A stretch of 64,000 bases of DNA, from contig NZ_CP042331.1 of NCBI RefSeq assembly GCF_008253865.1, positions 2,170,001-2,234,000 on the forward strand. The letters run 5' to 3'. Shown piece by piece: positions 35,006 through 44,035 of the stretch. The stretch is from Bosea sp. F3-2 (GTDB lineage Bacteria; Pseudomonadota; Alphaproteobacteria; Rhizobiales; Beijerinckiaceae). The notes under the pieces are model-generated. The model saw only the letters and a program-made list of their open reading frames with translations. It made no database searches and was not told the origin of the DNA. A program made the translations under genes and the position numbers. Within the stretch, counting starts at the first letter, position 1. Every line of letters starts with the position of its first letter.

Positions 35006-35968
35006 ATGAAGGTTTCGTATCACGCGAGTTTCCCAGGTTTTGAGCCCGCAATTCATTGCAGGGTCGACGGCGCCTCGTTCCACACTGCAAAGATTTCTTC
35101 CGATCTGGCCGACTTGAGCCATGGAAGCGATGCGCTCCTGATTTTGGCGACGGACTACACCGCGGAATTCGCGGAGATCATTCGCCGGCCCGGGAGCCGC
35201 CTGAAGCTCGTTCAGTTTTTGTCCGCCGGCTTCGAGAGCGCTCAGCTCTATGGCGTTCCGGCGGGCGCCAGCGTGTGCAATGCCAGCGACGTCTGGGCCC
35301 CGGTTGTCGCTGAGCATGCGGCTGCGCTCACGCTGGCGCTCGTCAGGCGGATCCCGGATCTGGAGCGGCGCAGGCAAACGCGCTCATGGGACCGTGCCGC
35401 ATTCAACGCCAGCCTGACCTCTCTCGACGGGGCGAACGTGGCAATCCTCGGCTATGGTATGATCGGACAAGAGATCGCCAAGCGCCTCAAACCGTTCGGC
35501 CCCCGACTGATAGGGATTTCGCGGTCAGCAAAGCCAGCCGCGCTTCTCGACGAAGCCATCTCTCTTGACGACCTCAATGATCTCCTGCCGCACATCGACG
35601 TGCTGATCAGTGTCCTGCCCGCCTCAGCCTCGACACGACATTTCGTCGACGCACCCTTTCTCGAACGGATGAAGCCAAGTGCCTATTTCGTGAATGTCGG
35701 GCGCGGGGCAACGGTCGACGAAACCGCGCTCGTCGACGCGCTGCGCGACCACCGCCTTGGGGGGGCGGCGCTCGACGTGTTCGAGCAGGAACCCCTGCCG
35801 GAGACGAGCCCGCTTTGGGCGTTCGAGAACGCGATCCTGTCCCCACATGCGGCAGGCTACGGCAGCCCCGGAATCATAACCCGCGCCCACGCTCTCTGTG
35901 AGGACAATCTCACCGCTCTGCGCGACGGGCAGGTACTGCGCAGCCAAGTGGATCTGAGCGGCGCCTGA
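35006..35968 (+). CDS. D-isomer-specific 2-hydroxyacid dehydrogenase (glyoxylate/hydroxypyruvate reductase-like)
   Basis: A 320-residue NAD(P)H-dependent enzyme. It shows GYGMIGQEIAKRLKPFG, the catalytic arginine in VNVGRGATVDE, DVFEQEPLPETSPLW and the histidine in LSPHAAGY. It would reduce a 2-oxo acid or oxidise a D-2-hydroxy acid. ATG 35006 is preferred because the two operator repeats lie directly upstream. It appears to be its own transcription unit under the same operator type as the FAD-linked dehydrogenase at 24.3-25.7 kb, so the two may act in opposite directions on one substrate pair. Confidence 0.88.
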   Translation: MKVSYHASFPGFEPAIHCRVDGASFHTAKISSDLADLSHGSDALLILATDYTAEFAEIIRRPGSRLKLVQFLSAGFESAQLYGVPAGASVCNASDVWAPVVAEHAAALTLALVRRIPDLERRRQTRSWDRAAFNASLTSLDGANVAILGYGMIGQEIAKRLKPFGPRLIGISRSAKPAALLDEAISLDDLNDLLPHIDVLISVLPASASTRHFVDAPFLERMKPSAYFVNVGRGATVDETALVDALRDHRLGGAALDVFEQEPLPETSPLWAFENAILSPHAAGYGSPGIITRAHALCEDNLTALRDGQVLRSQVDLSGA

Positions 35969-35999
35969 GAGCACCGCTTCTTCGCAACCTTGAATCATG

Positions 36000-36036
36000 A
36001 GGAAACCCAATATGTCGATGAAGGCAATTTAACTTT
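36000..36036. promoter_or_regulatory. 37-bp bipartite element, copy A (AGGAAACCCAAT-N14-AATTTAACTTT)
   Basis: AGGAAACCCAAT (36000-36011), then 14 unconserved bases, then AATTTAACTTT (36026-36036). The same two blocks with the same 14-base spacing recur at 43431-43467. Each lies 145-165 bp upstream of a gene start at the head of an operon. Conserved blocks with an unconserved spacer suggest a regulator or promoter site. Confidence 0.65.
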
Positions 36037-36200
36037 TCTTGATGTTAGCGCTGCCGTAAATTGATCAACAGATCGGCTTGTCCCACTCCCAAGCAGTACT
36101 TCGAATTCGAACGTATTGTTTTCGGAAGACACTTTATTCTCCCCGAGTAGAGCCGAGAAAATACCTTGAGCAGCGCAAAACAACATCGGCGAGGTCAAAC

Positions 36201-37985
36201 ATGAATTTCGAGGCTTCCAATACTGCTGACGAAGCATCCTTCGCCGAAGGTGGCGACCGAGTGAGCCCCGAAACGACACGGCCGGTCATTTACGGCACGA
36301 ACGCTGTCGTTTCGAGCGGGCACTGGCTGACCTCGCATGCAGCGGCGCAGATGCTGCTCAAGGGCGGCAACGCATTCGATGCTGTCGCCGCTGCGGTTTT
36401 TGCAGCCGCGGTCGTGGAGCCCACGGCCTCCTTCTCGCTCGGCGCGGAATGCGTCTTCATTCTCAGGGAAGCTTCGGGGCAGGTTCGGAGCCTGTGCGGA
36501 CAAGGCCCCGCGGGACTTGCGGCGACGCCACAGTATTTCGCCGAGAAAGGGCTTCAGTCGATCGCCACCGGCCCTGGCGAGAGCGCGCCAGCCACCTTCA
36601 CGACGCCCGGCGTCGTAGCCGCTACGCTCCGCTTGCTCGGCGACTACGGCCAGTTGCCGCTCCAGACGATCCTCGCTCCGGCGATCACCTATGCGCGCGA
36701 CGGCTTCGTCTGTTACGAATATATGCACTCCCGGCTGAGCGAAGCCGGAATGAAGCAGCTCCAGCTGTTCAATACGGCCGGCGCAGAGCTCTTTTACCCG
36801 CAGGGGCGAGCTGCGTCCCCCGGCAGCCTGATCGTCCAGAGCGCTCTCGCGAGTGTTCTGCAGCAACTTTCCGACGCCTCGGACTTGCCCGACCGGCAGG
36901 CTGGCCTCAATGCGGCGCGCGAGCTGTTCTATGCCGGGCCGCTGGCCAGGAAGATCGCCTCAGCCTCGCAGGCGCTCGGCGGCATCCTGACGATCGACGA
37001 TCTCGAAGCCTATTCCGAAGAATTCGAACATCCGGCCGAGGTGACTTACCGGGGCCACAAAATCCAGAGCCAAGGTTTCTGGTCTCAGGCTCCGATCGTC
37101 CTACAGACGCTGAATATCCTCGAGCATTTCGATCTCAAGAAATTGGGTTTCAACACGCCTCAATACATTCATGTCGTCACCGAGGCGCTGAAGTTGGCGT
37201 TCGCCGACCGCGAATTTTATTATGCCGACCCCAAGTTCTGCGACCTCCCGCAGAGCGATCTGCTGGACAAAGACTACGCCCGCCAGCGGGCGAGCCTCAT
37301 CGATCTGTCCCGTGCCTGTCCGGAATTGCCTGTTGCCGGGCAACTTCACGGCGCGACTACCGGCGAGAAGCCACGGCCCGTCCTGATCGAATCCGTCGGC
37401 CCGGAATACGGAACGACACATATTTCTGTCGTCGACAGTCACGGCAACACGGTCGCAGCGACGCCGAGCGGCGGCGCATTCGGCAAGTCAGTGTTTCTCG
37501 ACGAACTCGGTTTCACGCTCAGCACCCGTAGCGAGATGCTGAATCTGGATAGCGATCACCCCAACTGCGTCGCACCGGGAAAGCGTCCGCGAAGCACGTT
37601 GTGCGCCTATGCCGCTTCCGCGCCTTCGGGTGAGTTCTTCACGTTCGGTTGCCCGGGCGGGGACGCGCAGACGCAGGGCAACCTCCAGATCATCCTGAAC
37701 ACGATTATCTGGGGCATGGACCCGCAGCAAGCGGTGGAAGCGCCGCGATTTGCGACCAATTCGGTGCCCAATTCGTTCTATCCGCACAACTACTTCCCGG
37801 GACGTCTCTCTCTTGAAGACGGAATCTCGGAAGCGACTGCCAGTGCCCTGGAAAAGCTGGGCCACGAGGTCGTCCGCACCGCCACCTGCGGCATGGGTGC
37901 GATCGTGACGCGGCTGGAGCCCGGCTCCGGGGTCAGAGCCACCAGCTCCGACCCCAGGCGCTCCTGCCACGCTCTGGGCTGGTGA
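36201..37985 (+). CDS. Gamma-glutamyltransferase-family (Ntn hydrolase) protein
   Basis: A 594-residue GGT-family proenzyme. The predicted autocleavage site and nucleophile is the first threonine of GTTHISVVD (about T405), with the VTEALKLAFADREFYYADP block before it. Several details differ from classical GGT: there is no signal peptide; the glycine-rich region reads SFSLGAECVFIL; and the oxyanion loop reads GFWSQAPIVLQTL instead of PPSSGG. It may therefore be a cytoplasmic enzyme acting on another gamma-glutamyl or acyl-amide. Start ATG 36201 with GAGG upstream. A peptide-type ABC importer follows after 60 bp, which could bring in its substrate. Confidence 0.85.
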   Translation: MNFEASNTADEASFAEGGDRVSPETTRPVIYGTNAVVSSGHWLTSHAAAQMLLKGGNAFDAVAAAVFAAAVVEPTASFSLGAECVFILREASGQVRSLCGQGPAGLAATPQYFAEKGLQSIATGPGESAPATFTTPGVVAATLRLLGDYGQLPLQTILAPAITYARDGFVCYEYMHSRLSEAGMKQLQLFNTAGAELFYPQGRAASPGSLIVQSALASVLQQLSDASDLPDRQAGLNAARELFYAGPLARKIASASQALGGILTIDDLEAYSEEFEHPAEVTYRGHKIQSQGFWSQAPIVLQTLNILEHFDLKKLGFNTPQYIHVVTEALKLAFADREFYYADPKFCDLPQSDLLDKDYARQRASLIDLSRACPELPVAGQLHGATTGEKPRPVLIESVGPEYGTTHISVVDSHGNTVAATPSGGAFGKSVFLDELGFTLSTRSEMLNLDSDHPNCVAPGKRPRSTLCAYAASAPSGEFFTFGCPGGDAQTQGNLQIILNTIIWGMDPQQAVEAPRFATNSVPNSFYPHNYFPGRLSLEDGISEATASALEKLGHEVVRTATCGMGAIVTRLEPGSGVRATSSDPRRSCHALGW

Positions 37986-38045
37986 ACCCGCCCGAAAGCA
38001 ACTGAGCCACCAACTCGCCAATCAACACCAACAAGGGGACGTCAT

Positions 38046-39671
38046 ATGGCGATCAATCGTAGAGAGTATTTAAAGGGTACAGCCAGCGTCGCGGCGGGAG
38101 GTCTGCTCGGTGGCTCACTCGGGTCGATGCCGGCCCAGGCCCAGTCCCGCGCAGATACCTTGCGGCACGTCATGGGAGCGGTCTTCACATCCCTAGACCC
38201 GACCTTTGCAGGAGCGACCCGGGAGAGCTTCCCGTTGTCAATGAATGTCTACGACCGATTGGCCTCCTTTGGGAAAAAGGATGTGCCGGGCGGGTCCGTA
38301 TTCGACATGGACACCATTCGCGGCGAGCTCGCAGAGAAGATTGATCGTTCGGCGGATGGCCTGACCTACACTTTCCACATTCGGCAGGGCGCCACATGGC
38401 ATGACGGAACGCCGGTGGAGGCCGAGGACATCAAATGGTCCCTCGACCGCGCCGTCAGCGCAGCCAGCAACTCGAAGGCGCAAATGAACAACGGCTCGAT
38501 GACGAGCCCGGATCAGTTCAAGGTCGTTGGCGAGCGGCAGGTCGAGATCAAGACCGAGCGGCCGGACCGGCTCACGCTGGCGACGTTCTGCGTTCCTTAC
38601 ATTCCGATGTTCAACAGCAAGCTCGCGAAGCAGCACGCGACGTCGGACGATCCATGGGCCATCAATTGGCTCAAGGAGAACACGGCCGGCGGCGGCGCGT
38701 ACGTGGTCGAGAGCAATCGTCCCGGTCAGCAGGTTGTCCTGCGCCGAAATGAAAAGTGGAAGAATGGCCCCGACGGCGCCCTACCCTTCTTCCAGCGCGT
38801 CATCGTGCAGACGATCCCTGACATTTCGGCACGGGCGAGCCTTCTGGAACGCGGCGACGCCGATCTGACGCTCGATGCCGCCGCCAGCGACATCCCTGGG
38901 CTCGAGCAGCGCGGGCGCGTGCAGGTCGTCGCAGTGCCGCAATCCAATGCGTGGCAGTCGATCGCCTTGAACACGCTGGCGGCGCCGTTCGACGACGTGA
39001 AGCTGCGCCAGGCCGTGGCCGCAGCGCTTCCCTACGAGGACATGTTCAACGCCGCCCTTTTCGGCCGCGGCCAGCGACTCTTTGGAGCCGACTGGACCCA
39101 GCCGCCGCGGAACGTGATCCCGCAGCCCATGCCGTTCCGCCATAATCTCGACAAGGCCAAGAAGCTGCTAAGCGAGAGCGGCCACGCGAGCGGTCTCAAG
39201 ACCAGCTTCTCCTTCCCCGCCAGCGCCTCCGCCACGGCCGAGCCGATGGCAGCCCTGATCAAGGAAAGCCTCGCCAAGATCGGCATCGAGGTCGCGGTGC
39301 AGAAGCTTCCCGATGCGCAGATGGCGACAGCGGTGTCGGAGCGCCGGCTGCCGATGTTCTTCGACTTTTTCACCGCGTGGTTGCCGACGTCCGAATATGT
39401 GACGCGAATCTTCCTGACCGCGACCACGCGCTGGAATCCGAGCGGCTGGAACGATGCGATCGCCACCAAACTCGGCGACGACGCGCGCTATGAGACCGAC
39501 AAGGCCAAATACGATGCGATGATCGGCCAAGTCATCGAGCGCTACCTCGCCGCGACCCCGGTCGTCATGCTCTGGCATCCGAACCACGACGCCGTCGTCG
39601 CGAAGAATATCAAGGGCTACACTTACTGGTTCCATCGCGGGGCGGACTATCGGGATCTGAAGCGGGTTTGA
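38046..39671 (+). CDS. Peptide/nickel-type ABC transporter substrate-binding protein (SBP family 5)
   Basis: A 541-residue DppA-like protein with a Tat-like signal (NRREYLKGTASVAAGG, cleavage near AQAQS). It has the family pattern: opening TLRHVMGAVFTSLDPTFAGA, FHIRQGATWHDGTPVEAEDIKWSL (read as FHIRQGATWHDGTPV and EDIKWSL), and LRQAVAAALPYEDM. It delivers the solute to the permeases that follow. A very similar paralogue is encoded alone at 49903-51525. Its stop overlaps the first permease by 4 bp. Confidence 0.92.
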   Translation: MAINRREYLKGTASVAAGGLLGGSLGSMPAQAQSRADTLRHVMGAVFTSLDPTFAGATRESFPLSMNVYDRLASFGKKDVPGGSVFDMDTIRGELAEKIDRSADGLTYTFHIRQGATWHDGTPVEAEDIKWSLDRAVSAASNSKAQMNNGSMTSPDQFKVVGERQVEIKTERPDRLTLATFCVPYIPMFNSKLAKQHATSDDPWAINWLKENTAGGGAYVVESNRPGQQVVLRRNEKWKNGPDGALPFFQRVIVQTIPDISARASLLERGDADLTLDAAASDIPGLEQRGRVQVVAVPQSNAWQSIALNTLAAPFDDVKLRQAVAAALPYEDMFNAALFGRGQRLFGADWTQPPRNVIPQPMPFRHNLDKAKKLLSESGHASGLKTSFSFPASASATAEPMAALIKESLAKIGIEVAVQKLPDAQMATAVSERRLPMFFDFFTAWLPTSEYVTRIFLTATTRWNPSGWNDAIATKLGDDARYETDKAKYDAMIGQVIERYLAATPVVMLWHPNHDAVVAKNIKGYTYWFHRGADYRDLKRV

Positions 39672-40705
39672 TCATGAGGGTCATCGTCAACATTGCAGCG
39701 AGGGTCGGAAATCGCCTCCTCGCTTCGTTGCCAGCTCTGTTTGGAGTGCTGGTGTTCACCTTCCTGCTCATGCGCGTTCTTCCCGGTGACCCAGCCGTGT
39801 TCTTCTCCTCCGACCCGAATGCCGGGCCGGCGGAGATCGAGCAGCTTCGCAAGGCGATGGGGCTCGATAAGCCACTGCCGGTCCAACTCACCTACTATTT
39901 GCGTGATGTCGCAACGGGCCATCTTGGCAAATCGATGTCGACTGGTCAGACGGTCGTGGCCGACCTAGTCGAGCGGCTGCCTGCGTCCTTGGAGCTGACC
40001 TTCATCGCGCTGGTGCTGGCCCTGTCGCTGGCGCTGCCGTTGGGGGTCGTCGCCGCTCTCAGGCCGGGCTCGGCGCTCGATCATGTTGTTCGGTTCGTCT
40101 CTTCGTTGGGTGTCTGCGCGCCCACCTTCGTGGCGGGGCTGCTGCTGATCTACGTCTTCTACGTGGTGCTCGGTTGGGCCCCTGATCCGACCGGCCGGAT
40201 CGGTGCCTTCGATGCCCCACCGCCCGGCATCACGGGATTGCTGCTGATCGACTATCTGGTTGTCGGCGACTTCGCGAGCTGGCGGTCCGCGTTGGCGCAG
40301 CTCATCCTGCCCGCGACGACAATGGCGCTCTTCGTCCTGGCCCCCTTGGCGAGAATGACCCGCGCCTCGATGCTCGCCGCACTGGGCAGCGATTTCATCA
40401 GGACGGCGAGAGCGCTCGGCCTGTCGCGCTGGAAGGTGATCGTGAGCTATGGCCTGCGTAACGCGCTGCTTCCGGTGATCACCATCACAGGTGTCGTCTT
40501 CTCGACCATGCTGGGCGCCAACGTTCTCGTGGAGAAGGTCTTCGCCTGGCCCGGTGTCGGCTCCTACGCGCTCGATGCCCTTCTCTCGTCCGACTTCGCA
40601 CCCGTCCAAGGTTTCGTTCTGTTGATGGCCACCATTTTTGTTATGGTGAACCTGCTGATCGACACCCTGTACGGCGTTGCAGATCCGAGGGTTTCGATCC
40701 GATGA
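39668..40705 (+). CDS. Peptide-type ABC transporter permease (DppB-like)
   Basis: A 345-residue inner-membrane protein with about six hydrophobic segments. It has the DppB-type features RVLPGDPAVFF near the N-terminus and the coupling loop DFIRTARALGLSRWKVIVSYGLRN (as DFIRTARALGLSRWKV). The 4-bp overlaps at both ends show translational coupling. It pairs with the next gene. Confidence 0.93.
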   Translation: MIMRVIVNIAARVGNRLLASLPALFGVLVFTFLLMRVLPGDPAVFFSSDPNAGPAEIEQLRKAMGLDKPLPVQLTYYLRDVATGHLGKSMSTGQTVVADLVERLPASLELTFIALVLALSLALPLGVVAALRPGSALDHVVRFVSSLGVCAPTFVAGLLLIYVFYVVLGWAPDPTGRIGAFDAPPPGITGLLLIDYLVVGDFASWRSALAQLILPATTMALFVLAPLARMTRASMLAALGSDFIRTARALGLSRWKVIVSYGLRNALLPVITITGVVFSTMLGANVLVEKVFAWPGVGSYALDALLSSDFAPVQGFVLLMATIFVMVNLLIDTLYGVADPRVSIR

Positions 40706-41547
40706 GCTCCACCGTCAGACATGTGGGCTGGGTGCTACGCGGCAACCCGGTCACCGCCGTCGCCACATTCGGCTTCGCCTGCCTCGTCTTCCTCGCGCTG
40801 TTCGGGCCGTGGGTTCAGCCCTACGATCCGATCGCCTCGAATGTCACGAAGGCTTTGCTGCCGCCATCCGCGGAGCACTGGGCCGGAACAGACCAGCTCG
40901 GCCGGGACATCCTGAGCCGCCTGATCGCAGCCGTGCGGATCGACCTGGCGATCGCCGCCTCGGCTGTCGCGCTGTCATTCGCGGCCGGGGTCGTGATCGG
41001 CAGCATCGCCGGCTATGCCGGAGGACGCGTCGACCGTGTCATCGGCAGCGTCGTCGATGTGTTGATGGCCTTCCCGCTTTTCGTGATGGCGATGGCGATG
41101 GTGGCGGTGCTCGGCAACCGGATCGAGAACATCATCATCGCCACGGCCTTCATCAACCTGCCATTCTACATCCGGTTCGCGCGTGCCGAGGTCAATGTGC
41201 GACGCAACATCGGCTGGGTGGAAGCCGCGCGCGCCTGCGGCGACAGCCATCTCGACATCATCCTGTTCTCGCTCATCCCGAACATCCTGCCCGCCATGGC
41301 GGTCCAGATTTCCCTCAATCTCGGCTGGGCGATCCTGAACGCGGCGGGGCTCTCCTTCCTCGGCCTCGGCGTAACGGCGCCGACGGCAGAATGGGGAATC
41401 ATGGTTGCCGAGGGTGCGCGCTTTATTCTCTCCGGCCAGTGGTGGCTGGTGGCTTTCCCTGGCGCAGCACTGATGCTGACGGTCCTCTGCTTCAATCTCC
41501 TGGGAGATGGTCTGCGGGACATCCTCGATCCTCGGATGCGCACATGA
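40702..41547 (+). CDS. Peptide-type ABC transporter permease (DppC-like)
   Basis: A 281-residue membrane protein. It has the DppC-type segments HWAGTDQLGRDILSRLIAAV, and the coupling region YIRFARAEVNVRRNIGWVEAARACG (as EAARACGDSHLDII), followed by the closing GDGLRDILDPRMR. It forms the channel with the DppB-like subunit. 4-bp overlap with both neighbours. Confidence 0.93.
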   Translation: MSSTVRHVGWVLRGNPVTAVATFGFACLVFLALFGPWVQPYDPIASNVTKALLPPSAEHWAGTDQLGRDILSRLIAAVRIDLAIAASAVALSFAAGVVIGSIAGYAGGRVDRVIGSVVDVLMAFPLFVMAMAMVAVLGNRIENIIIATAFINLPFYIRFARAEVNVRRNIGWVEAARACGDSHLDIILFSLIPNILPAMAVQISLNLGWAILNAAGLSFLGLGVTAPTAEWGIMVAEGARFILSGQWWLVAFPGAALMLTVLCFNLLGDGLRDILDPRMRT

Positions 41548-43235
41548 ACAACGATCATCTTCTCAAAGTCAGCGATCTCCGAGTCGAGTTCTCAACGCGG
41601 AACGGAACCGTCGAGGCCGTCAAGAACGTCTCGCTCGCCCTGAAAGCCGGCGGCACGCTGGGCATCGTCGGAGAAAGCGGCTCGGGCAAATCTGTCACCG
41701 CCTATGCCATCACGCGGCTCCTCGATCGCGCGGGAAAAATCGCCTCCGGCCGGATCGAGTTCGACGGTCGCGACCTGCGTGCCCTGAGCGAGTTCGAGAT
41801 GCAGCACCTTCGCGGATCTGCGATCTCGATGGTGTTCCAGAATGCCCGCGGCGCGCTGAATCCGATCAGGACAGTCGGCCAACAGCTCAACGACGCCCTC
41901 TCCGCCCATACCAGTCTGAGCAAGGAAGCCCGGCACCAGCGGGTGCTGTCCCTGCTCCGAGACGTAATGTTGACGGATGTCGAGCGCGTTCTCGCATCCT
42001 ACCCTCATGAACTGTCCGGCGGCATGTGCCAGCGCGTAATGATCGCTCTGGGCATTGCGTGCGAACCCAAATTATTGATCGCGGACGAAGCGACAACGGG
42101 GCTGGACGTGACGACGCAGAAGGTCGTCATGGACCTGCTGGCGCAAATCGCGGCCAAACGCGGCATGGGGGTCATCCTGATCACCCACGATCTGGGACTG
42201 GCGGCGCAATATTGCGACTCCATCACGGTGATGCAGCGCGGCGAGGTCGTGGAAGCAGCAGCGGTAGAGGAAGTCTTCCTTTCCCCCAAGCACCCTTACA
42301 CGCGTCGTCTCGTCGCCGCCTCGCCGACCGCGACATCGACGATCGACAGCCTCGTTATCGAGGATGACGGCACGCCGCCCGAGGCAGCGACCGTCCACGT
42401 GCTTCCCCGCAACTCGACCCCGCTCCTCCAGGTGACGAACCTGATCAAGGATTACCATGGGTTCAAGGCGGTCAACGACGTCTCCTTCGAGCTGAAGCAG
42501 GGCGAGAGCATCGGGCTCGTCGGAGAGTCAGGGTCCGGCAAGAGCACGATCTCGCGCCTTGTCACGCGCCTGATCGACCAGACGGACGGTCAGCTGCTGT
42601 TCAGGGGCGAGGACATCGGCAGGATTTCGTCTTCCAACTTCAATGCGCATCCGCTGCGCAAGGAAATCCAGATCGTCTTTCAGGATCCGCATGAAAGCCT
42701 GAATCCGCGTTACACCGCGTTCGACTGCATCGCGCATCCCCTTCTGAAGCTGGAAAAAGCCGTTGACCGGGCCCAGGCGAAACAGCGAGTGGAGCAGTGC
42801 GCCGATCGTGTCGGGCTTCCGCGAGAGCTGCTCTCCCGGTTTCCGCACCAGCTTTCCGGTGGGCAAAAGGCACGCGTCGGCATCGCCCGCGCCATCATCA
42901 CCAGACCGAAACTTCTCGTGCTCGACGAGCCGACTGCCGCGCTGGACGTCTCGGTTCAGGCGATCGTGCTCAAATTGCTGGACCGGCTCCGCAAGGAAGA
43001 AGGCCTGGCCTTCCTGTTCGTCAGCCATGACCTCAATGTGGTCAGAATGCTCTGCGAGCGGATCGTCGTGCTGAAGAAGGGCGAGGTCGTTGAGCAGGCC
43101 GAGGCGAAGGCGCTCTTCAATGCTCCCCAATCGGGCTATACTCGCAGCCTGCTGGATGCGATCCCCTCATTTCGGAACGAGCTTTCGGCATCACCGGCTG
43201 GACCCGACCAGAAGGCGTCGCTCGCCTCGCTATAG
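41544..43235 (+). CDS. Fused double ATPase of peptide-type ABC transporter (DppD-DppF fusion, GsiA-like)
   Basis: A 563-residue protein with two complete ABC cassettes. The first has Walker A GESGSGKS (43-50), signature LSGGMCQRVMIA and Walker B LLIADEATTGLDV; the second has Walker A GESGSGKS (327-334), signature LSGGQKARVGIARA and LLVLDEPTAALDV. Single-chain D-F fusions are known, for example in glutathione importer GsiA. With a GGT-family gene at the head of the operon, a gamma-glutamyl peptide or related solute is plausible. ATG 41544 overlaps the DppC-like stop by 4 bp; an earlier open frame at 40677 is a shadow of the permease. Confidence 0.93.
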   Translation: MNNDHLLKVSDLRVEFSTRNGTVEAVKNVSLALKAGGTLGIVGESGSGKSVTAYAITRLLDRAGKIASGRIEFDGRDLRALSEFEMQHLRGSAISMVFQNARGALNPIRTVGQQLNDALSAHTSLSKEARHQRVLSLLRDVMLTDVERVLASYPHELSGGMCQRVMIALGIACEPKLLIADEATTGLDVTTQKVVMDLLAQIAAKRGMGVILITHDLGLAAQYCDSITVMQRGEVVEAAAVEEVFLSPKHPYTRRLVAASPTATSTIDSLVIEDDGTPPEAATVHVLPRNSTPLLQVTNLIKDYHGFKAVNDVSFELKQGESIGLVGESGSGKSTISRLVTRLIDQTDGQLLFRGEDIGRISSSNFNAHPLRKEIQIVFQDPHESLNPRYTAFDCIAHPLLKLEKAVDRAQAKQRVEQCADRVGLPRELLSRFPHQLSGGQKARVGIARAIITRPKLLVLDEPTAALDVSVQAIVLKLLDRLRKEEGLAFLFVSHDLNVVRMLCERIVVLKKGEVVEQAEAKALFNAPQSGYTRSLLDAIPSFRNELSASPAGPDQKASLASL

Positions 43236-43285
43236 GCGACGCTGCGGGGCGCAATCGCGGCTGATTGCCGTTACGTGACAGCTTT

Positions 43286-43324
43286 CCACAGGCGGCGCGG
43301 GCATCAATGCGCGCCGGCCTGTGG
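43286..43324. terminator. GC-rich hairpin, possible terminator
   Basis: CCACAGGCGGCGCG (43286-43299) can pair with CGCGCCGGCCTGTGG (43310-43324) with a single bulged base and a 10-nt loop. No T-run follows, so it is not a classical intrinsic terminator; it may act with Rho or stabilise the transcript end. Confidence 0.4.
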
Positions 43325-43430
43325 GCGCGGCAGCCTTCCGCCGGTTGCTGATTGCCAGTCGCTTCCTCTGGTCGCTGCTGTGCTGATGAGCGCTCAAGGC
43401 TCTAGCAATACGAGAGGCGAGCAACTCATA

Positions 43431-43467
43431 AGGAAACCCAATCAAACGAGACAGATAATTTAACTTT
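43431..43467. promoter_or_regulatory. 37-bp bipartite element, copy B (AGGAAACCCAAT-N14-AATTTAACTTT)
   Basis: Both blocks match copy A at 36000-36036 exactly and the 14-base spacing is the same, while the spacer sequence differs. It lies 144 bp upstream of the cupin start. It suggests that the GGT/ABC operon and the cupin-GMC operon respond to one regulator. Confidence 0.65.
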
Positions 43468-43610
43468 CATCATCTGTCAGGGCAAATTAGGTTCTCAATA
43501 TCCTGTCGGGGCGCCCGCGCTCGATGACCATATGGGCCTCGGGCGGACGACTGAAAAAACGACCTCGGCATACTGAGTACGCGGAATACTTTGCTCCCAA
43601 GGAGGGCTCG

Positions 43611-43931
43611 ATGGCTTCAGTAGCGGATGACGAATGGGTGGGGACCAAAGTCCTGTTCGAGAATGACCGGGTTCGCGTCTGGGATTTCCAGCTTCAGCCT
43701 GGCGAGTCGACCAGGATGCATACCCACAAGCGAGACTGGATGTATGTCTATGTCACCGAGGACAACCAGCTGCGCATCACCTATCCTGCCATGGGCGAAA
43801 AAGACTCCCATCAGCCTGAAGGGCACGTCTCTTTCCTGCAGATCGCCGATCTTCCGGTCGAGCGGCTGACCCATATGGCGACCAATATCGGCGACAAGCC
43901 GCATCGCCAGATCCTGATAGAGTTCAAGTAA
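43611..43931 (+). CDS. Small cupin-domain protein
   Basis: A 106-residue single-cupin protein. The first cupin motif is visible as RVWDFQLQPGESTRMHTHKRDWMYVYVTE (read as PGESTRMHTHKRD), giving metal-ligand histidines in HTH; the second motif region includes RLTHMATNIGDKPHRQILIEF, with a histidine. It could be a small isomerase, dioxygenase or sensor. ATG 43611 follows a strong AAGGAGG; the longer frame from 43524 is not supported. First gene of an operon with a GMC oxidoreductase. Confidence 0.82.
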   Translation: MASVADDEWVGTKVLFENDRVRVWDFQLQPGESTRMHTHKRDWMYVYVTEDNQLRITYPAMGEKDSHQPEGHVSFLQIADLPVERLTHMATNIGDKPHRQILIEFK

Positions 43932-44035
43932 ATCCTCGTCGCGGCAACAACCGCGCGGCATGCGCGCGGTCGGGACTTTCCCGCGCATGGGCGCCGATCG
44001 CGAAGTTGCCAGCCCGACCTATCCGAGCCCGTAAG

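Larger units (their letters stand above)
43236..43610. other. Intergenic region after the ABC importer and before the cupin operon
   Basis: A 375-bp gap. It holds a large hairpin (43286-43324), the second copy of the bipartite 37-bp element (43431-43467) and the cupin ribosome binding site AAGGAGG at about 43599-43605. No gene was found. Confidence 0.6.
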
